Shown here one piece after another: positions 14,901-18,063 of a stretch of DNA of 18,063 bases; the stretch's first letter is position 1; each line of letters begins with the position of its first letter. The position numbers were made by a program, and so were the translations under genes. Under the pieces are notes generated by a model. It saw only the letters and a program-made list of their open reading frames with translations. It was not told where the DNA came from and did not search any database. The stretch is from Gammaproteobacteria bacterium (GTDB lineage: Bacteria > Pseudomonadota > Gammaproteobacteria > Pseudomonadales > Halieaceae): NCBI GenBank assembly GCA_029859085.1, contig JAOUDU010000007.1:1-18063 (forward strand), read 5' to 3'.

Positions 14901-15060
14901 CGCCCTGGTACTGGGTGGTCACGGAGATGACGCTGCGTTCAAGTTCAGGAAACTCGCGGATTTGCAGGCCGCCGGCGGAGGACAGGCCCAGCAGCAGCAA
15001 CAGGCTGCTGATCACGATCGCAAGTACCGGGCGCTGGATGAATATATCGGTAAAGCGCAT
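11989..15060 (-). CDS. HAE-type RND efflux permease
   Basis: This is a 1023-residue inner-membrane proton-driven efflux pump subunit of the AcrB/MexB type (hydrophobe/amphiphile efflux, HAE). It begins with FTDIFIQRPVLAIVISSLLL, the usual first helix, followed by a large periplasmic porter domain, a helix block near 335-500, a second porter domain and a second helix block near 850-1000. The proton-relay pair Asp399-Asp400 lies in GLVVDDAIVVVENVHRH, and the partner lysine, about Lys911, lies in LISKHGILIVDFAN. Both are conserved, so the pump should be active. I chose ATG 15058-15060 because AAGGA is well placed and the ATG shares one base with the adaptor stop (TGATG); an adjacent upstream GTG is possible. 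No outer-membrane channel gene follows, so a TolC-like partner must be encoded elsewhere. The substrate is unknown. Confidence 0.96.
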   Translation of the reverse strand: MRFTDIFIQRPVLAIVISSLLLLLGLSSAGGLQIREFPELERSVISVTTQYQGASARTVEGFVTTPLQAHIAGARGVEYMTATSDPSTSEIQVYVKLGENSSDVLSEVIAKVSESRSELPSEIEDPIVTTSQGGDALMYLGFSSRELSIGQVTDYLMRNIQPELVTLDGMGSARIIGGNYPAMRIWLDPVRMAALGVTAEDINAAIRRDNYISSTGATEGQLIRVEVDARTDMQTPEAFAELAVKQDGDERVRLGDVADVELGNENSYFRSYSSGEPAMFIAINPAPGANPLELGRAVKNLIPRMEAALPADMKLQLNWDGTVAVEAALREVAATMVEAALIVVLVIYLFLGSLRVVIIPLVTIPLSLIGVLCLVLALGYSLNLLTLLAMVIAIGLVVDDAIVVVENVHRHIEEGASPLQAALSGAREVAWPVVAMTVTLAAVYAPIAFIGGLTGALFSEFALTLAGAVFISGIVALTLSPMMCSRVLQGHKEQARFASWLDARFEQVVVKYRKLLDKCLRNRGAVLLFAFTIVASIPLLFALAQQELAPAEDSGELYVMSNIPRHANIEYTSYFLDQLVKLWKQVPEASHSWQVADNAFILGGVSLVPWDQRTRNQETIQAELQNKFNSVAGLEVFVFGSASLPGSDSGLPVSFVVASTADYQDVERVGQELLEAARASGLFVYITQSLKFDRPEIQVNIDRERAARLGISMEAVGDTLSTMLGEADTNRFSRDGRSYKVIAQAAPGFRLTDQALEDYYLRTGSGALVPLSSIISLSASVEPNTRTQYQQMNSTTLEGIMMPPNSVGTGLAFLKNKLAQIAPANFRDGYTGSSRRLAQESASFPILFGLSMILIYLVLAAQFNSFRDPLVVLVSVPLSIFGAVVPIALGFVTLNIYTQVGLLTLIGLISKHGILIVDFANHLALQGMDRHEAVSRAAALRLRPVLMTTFATVLGVLPLVLGSGAGAESRFSIGLMITTGMLVGTLFTLFVLPTLYLPFGATRKSHTKPAVAANGQAAAPQSG

Positions 15061-16136
15061 CACAGTCCTTCCAGCGCTACCGTTTCATCGACGACGACCC
15101 TGGCGCCCTTGAACAGTTTGTTCTGCCCGGAACTGGCCACTCTTTCCCCCGCAGCCAGCCCTGTGGTTATGGCGACACGGCCGTCGCGGCTGGCACCGGT
15201 TGTGACCACCCGCGGCATTACCGCCAGTCCCTTTTCATCCTGCTGCAATACATAAAGGGTGTCGCCCTGCAGGGAGTAGGTCACCGCCGCTTCCGGTATG
15301 GTAACGACCGTCCTGGGCTCACCCAGGAATATCTCGAGCTGGGCAAACATGCCGGGCAGTAAATTGCTCCCGGGCTCCAGTGCGGCCCGCAACAGCAGGT
15401 TGTTGGTCTCGGCGTCGACCTTGGCATCTATAGCCCGCAGGGAGGCTTTGAAGACCTTTCCCGGATATGCATTCACACGGACCGCAATGGCCTGGCCCAG
15501 TTGCAACTGGGGAAAGTTGTTTGCCGGAACCGTGAAGTCGATCTCCAGTTCCGATAAGTCCTGCAGGGTGGTGATGCTGTCGCCGGGATTGAGGTAGCTG
15601 CCCAGCTTTGCGTGCACGATACCGATAGTGCCGCTGAATGGCGCCTGGATACGCTTTTCATCCAGGCGGGCCTCCGTCTCGGCCAGCTGGGCCTCGGCCT
15701 GCTCCAGGTCGGCCCGGGAGCGGTCGTACTGGCTCTGGGGGATGGACTTCTGGACAATCAGTTTCTGGTCCCGCTCGAACAAAATCCGTGCCAGTTGCAG
15801 GCTGGCAATCTGGTTCTCGCGACTGGCCTTCTCCAGCCGGTCATTCAGGGTGATCAGCAGGTCGCCCTGTTTGACCCTGTCGCCGGATTTGACATCGACC
15901 GAGGTGACCTCGCCGCTCGATTCCGAGCTGAGCTCGACACCGCGCACGGCCCTCACGGTGCCGATGGCGGCGATGGAGGTGTCCCACTGGGCTGTCTCGG
16001 CGACGGTTGCAGTAATGGTGACCGCTCCCGGACTGAAATCCATGGCGGACATCGTTGAATACTGGCGATAGAGATAGGCGCCGACGCCGCCGAAAATCAA
16101 CAGTAGCAGCAGGGCGACAGACAGGTAAGCGCGCAA
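15060..16136 (-). CDS. RND periplasmic adaptor (membrane fusion protein)
   Basis: This is the periplasmic adaptor that links the RND permease to an outer-membrane channel (358 residues from the chosen start). It has an N-terminal membrane anchor (LSVALLLLLIFGGVGAYLY) without a lipobox cysteine. Next come a lipoyl/barrel-sandwich half (GEVTSVDVKSGDRVKQGDLL), a coiled-coil hairpin rich in Glu/Gln/Arg, the second lipoyl half (IQAPFSGTIGIVHAKLGSYL), and beta-barrel and membrane-proximal domains (LLPGMFAQLEIF; TTGLAAGERVASSGQNKL). No ATG lies near the start. TTG at 16134-16136 has GAGGT 7 nt upstream, whereas the longer TTG at 16155-16157 has no well-spaced site, so I prefer the shorter form (seven residues fewer). 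It is translationally coupled to the permease. Confidence 0.94.
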   Translation of the reverse strand: MRAYLSVALLLLLIFGGVGAYLYRQYSTMSAMDFSPGAVTITATVAETAQWDTSIAAIGTVRAVRGVELSSESSGEVTSVDVKSGDRVKQGDLLITLNDRLEKASRENQIASLQLARILFERDQKLIVQKSIPQSQYDRSRADLEQAEAQLAETEARLDEKRIQAPFSGTIGIVHAKLGSYLNPGDSITTLQDLSELEIDFTVPANNFPQLQLGQAIAVRVNAYPGKVFKASLRAIDAKVDAETNNLLLRAALEPGSNLLPGMFAQLEIFLGEPRTVVTIPEAAVTYSLQGDTLYVLQQDEKGLAVMPRVVTTGASRDGRVAITTGLAAGERVASSGQNKLFKGARVVVDETVALEGL

Positions 16137-16401
16137 GAAAAAGACCTCGTGATGCAATCCAGTGAGTTAATTATTGTTGCAGTGTCGCCAGATATTAGGG
16201 GTTTTCGCTGCCGAAAGCACCCTCCGGCCCAAGATTTTGCATGTCGTGCCGGGCTTGGCCCCGGCGAATCGGGGCAGGCGTTGATAAGCGTCAAAATACG
16301 GTGTTTTCACCGCCTACAAACTGCTGGGAGTGCAAACTCATTTGCATTATGCTTTCGTGCAGGTGTTGTTTTTTTCCGGACCCTAGCTGAGAGGTGCCAT
16401 T
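16137..16401. promoter_or_regulatory. Divergent regulatory region between the RND operon and the patatin gene
   Basis: This 265-bp gap has no gene. It carries three short dyads in its patatin-proximal part: TTGA-N6-TCAA (16280-16293), CGGTGTTTTCACCG (16299-16312) and TGCAAACTCATTTGCA (16331-16346). A TATGCT at 16348-16353 could be a -10 box for the patatin gene, though its -35 is poor. On the - strand TAATAT (reverse of 16192-16197) could be a -10 for the RND operon. All promoter calls are weak. Confidence 0.4.
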
Positions 16402-18063
16402 GTGGGTAACGCACGCAAGCTCAAGAAGCTCGAGCGAACGATGAACAAAAGCCGCAACTACGACGAGTGGAAGGCGGCCGCGATAGAGCACGACGAGCTC
16501 TCGGGCAAGCGGCGCTGGCGCGAGATCGACCAGACCACCCAGTACGATTACGCCCAGATTCGCCTGCGCCTCGACCGCATACGCAGCCTGCGCGCGCGCC
16601 ATGACCATCACGGCCTGCTATTCACCCTCAATGAAGGTATCCACGGCAATATGGCCGGGATGGGCCGCAGCAGCCTCTACCGCCAGGCCAAGTTCGGCAC
16701 CAAGAAGCTCATCGAGCAGTATATCGACGAGGTGGATGACTCCCTGCGCTACCTGGCAGAACTGGACGACAGCCTGGTCGATCCCCAGCAGAAACTGGAT
16801 TTTTTCTACCGGGCAAACATCTGCTTCGGGCGCTCTGCCCTGATGCTCAGTGGCGGCGGCGTGCTTGGTTTTTACCACCTGGGGGTGGTCAAGACACTGC
16901 TTGAGCAGGGCCTGCTGCCCAGGGTGATATCCGGCTCCAGCGCGGGTTCACTGGTGGCCGGCGTGGTGGGGACCCACACCGACAAGGAGCTCGAGCACTT
17001 CTACCGCCCATCCAACGTACTGTTTGAGGCGGAGCGGGAGGCGAGCGTGTTTTCCCGTATGTTCTTCGGCGCCAACCCCCAGATCGACGTCGGCGACCTG
17101 GGGCGCCTGATCGCCCGGATGATTCCGGATATGACATTCCAGGAAGCCTACGAGAAAACCGGTCGCCAGATCAGTATTACCGTCGCGCCGGCTGAAACTC
17201 ACCAGCGCTCCCGCCTGCTGAATTCGATCACCTCGCCCAACGTCTACGTGCGGGCAGCGGTGATGGCCTCCTGCGCGGTACCCGGGGTGTTCCCCCCGGT
17301 GATGTTGATGGCCAAGAACGTGCACGGCGAGGCCCAGCCATACCTGCCAACGCGCCGGTGGGTGGATGGTTCGATCGCCGATGACCTGCCCGCCAAGCGT
17401 TTGTCCCGGCTTTACAGCACCAATCACTATATCGTCAGTATGGTCAACCCGATCGCAATTCCCTTCCTTAAAAAAGAGGGCAGCCGCAGCGCGCTGGGCT
17501 CGGCGCTGGGCAGCCTGGGCGTGGGCATGGGCCGGGAACTGCTGAATTTTTACCGGGGCGTGGTGCAGCGGCAGGGCGATAACTGGCCGCGCTTCAATAT
17601 GCTGATGAACAGTGTCCACGCTTTGATAGACCAGGAATACAGCGGCGATGTCAATATCGTGCCCAGCTTCCGCTGGTACAACCCGGCGAAAATACTGTCA
17701 CACCTGTCCGAGAAAGACCTGATCGAGCTTATGGAAGGTGGCGAACACTCCACATATCCCAGCGTCGAGGCCATTCGCATCTGCACCAAGATCAGCCGCA
17801 CCATGGAGGAACTGCTGACCCGGTTTGAAACCGGCGACCTGCGCCCGGATGCGGCCTCGGTCCACCGGCCCCGGACGTCACGCCGCCGACCCCCGCCCAC
17901 CCGGGCCGACCGGGCCTCGCTGCGCGCGCAAGCGGGTACTGCGAAAAATCCCCCGAAAAAAGGGGCTGCGCGGAAAAAAACCGCGGCCGGCAGGAAAGCC
18001 CCGGCCCGCGGCAAGGCGGCCAGTGCACCCCCGGAGGGGGAGCCAGGCAAGCAGCGGGCCGCT
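16402..18063 (+). CDS. Patatin-like phospholipase with N-terminal DUF3336 domain and basic tail (3' partial)
   Basis: The reading frame opens at GTG 16402 (GAGAGGTG upstream at good spacing, in-frame stop TAG at 16384) and is open through the last base, 554 codons without a stop. Residues 1-145 match the DUF3336 module that precedes the patatin domain in fungal Tgl and plant SDP1 triacylglycerol lipases (RWREIDQTTQYDYAQIRLRL, LNEGIHGNMAGMG). The patatin domain has the oxyanion loop LSGGGVLGFYHLG (first Gly at 151), nucleophile Ser180 in GSSAG and catalytic Asp322 in WVDGS, so acyl hydrolase activity on phospholipid or neutral lipid is expected. From about residue 485 the protein becomes a low-complexity, strongly basic Ala/Lys/Pro/Arg tail (KKGAARKKTAAGRKAPARGK). 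It is transcribed away from the RND operon. Confidence 0.92.
   Translation, partial: MGNARKLKKLERTMNKSRNYDEWKAAAIEHDELSGKRRWREIDQTTQYDYAQIRLRLDRIRSLRARHDHHGLLFTLNEGIHGNMAGMGRSSLYRQAKFGTKKLIEQYIDEVDDSLRYLAELDDSLVDPQQKLDFFYRANICFGRSALMLSGGGVLGFYHLGVVKTLLEQGLLPRVISGSSAGSLVAGVVGTHTDKELEHFYRPSNVLFEAEREASVFSRMFFGANPQIDVGDLGRLIARMIPDMTFQEAYEKTGRQISITVAPAETHQRSRLLNSITSPNVYVRAAVMASCAVPGVFPPVMLMAKNVHGEAQPYLPTRRWVDGSIADDLPAKRLSRLYSTNHYIVSMVNPIAIPFLKKEGSRSALGSALGSLGVGMGRELLNFYRGVVQRQGDNWPRFNMLMNSVHALIDQEYSGDVNIVPSFRWYNPAKILSHLSEKDLIELMEGGEHSTYPSVEAIRICTKISRTMEELLTRFETGDLRPDAASVHRPRTSRRRPPPTRADRASLRAQAGTAKNPPKKGAARKKTAAGRKAPARGKAASAPPEGEPGKQRAA
18063..18063. other. Right edge cuts the patatin gene
   Basis: The last base of the window falls on a codon boundary of the open patatin frame, so the end of the basic tail and the stop codon lie outside. 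The protein's full length is therefore unknown. Confidence 0.9.

Noticed and set aside
16137..16157. Longer adaptor start at TTG 16155-16157
   Set aside because: No spaced ribosome binding site upstream, whereas the TTG at 16134-16136 has GAGGT at 7 nt; kept only as an alternative.

Overview
The window is GC-rich, densely coded bacterial DNA that looks chromosomal. Gene content (a SufE/CsdE sulfur acceptor, a TesB thioesterase, an HAE-type RND pump, and a patatin with an N-terminal DUF3336 domain and an Ala/Lys/Pro-rich tail) suggests a free-living gammaproteobacterium, perhaps a marine Cellvibrionales/Halieaceae-like lineage. That placement is inference from gene style, not a phylogenetic result.

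Layout. (1) Positions 1-441 (+) hold the end of a SufE-family gene. (2) Positions 539-1576 (+) hold a short-chain dehydrogenase with a twin-arginine signal peptide. (3) Positions 1563-8940 (all -) form one tightly packed eight-gene operon, read from 8940 downward: DUF1445/YcsI, pxpA, pxpB, pxpC, DUF4392, D-amino-acid aminotransferase, alanine racemase, MATE transporter. Several junctions are stop/start overlaps. (4) Diverging from it at 9095 (+) are tesB and then an acyl-CoA synthetase (10052-11623). (5) Positions 11624-11988 form a 365-bp gene-free block with an unusual set of nested inverted repeats. (6) Positions 11989-16136 (-) hold a two-gene RND efflux operon (adaptor, then permease). 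(7) A divergent patatin-like phospholipase starts with GTG at 16402 (+) and runs off the right edge.

The main interest is the eight-gene operon. DUF1445 (PF07286) and DUF4392 (PF14336) are the two halves of the animal mitochondrial D-glutamate cyclase DGLUCY, which converts D-glutamate to 5-oxo-D-proline. Here they are separate genes bracketing a complete 5-oxoprolinase (PxpABC), followed by a D-amino-acid aminotransferase that keeps its D-specific carboxylate-binding motif and by an alanine racemase. Together they could take D-glutamate to glutamate through 5-oxoproline, and to 2-oxoglutarate plus L-alanine through transamination and racemisation. A MATE exporter closes the operon. The parts are recognised families; their combination as a D-glutamate/5-oxoproline module is inference.

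The second item of interest is the 11707-11885 repeat structure. It is made of two hairpins with unrelated stems but mutually complementary 23-nt cores. No tRNA, rRNA, CRISPR array, insertion sequence or phage gene was seen.
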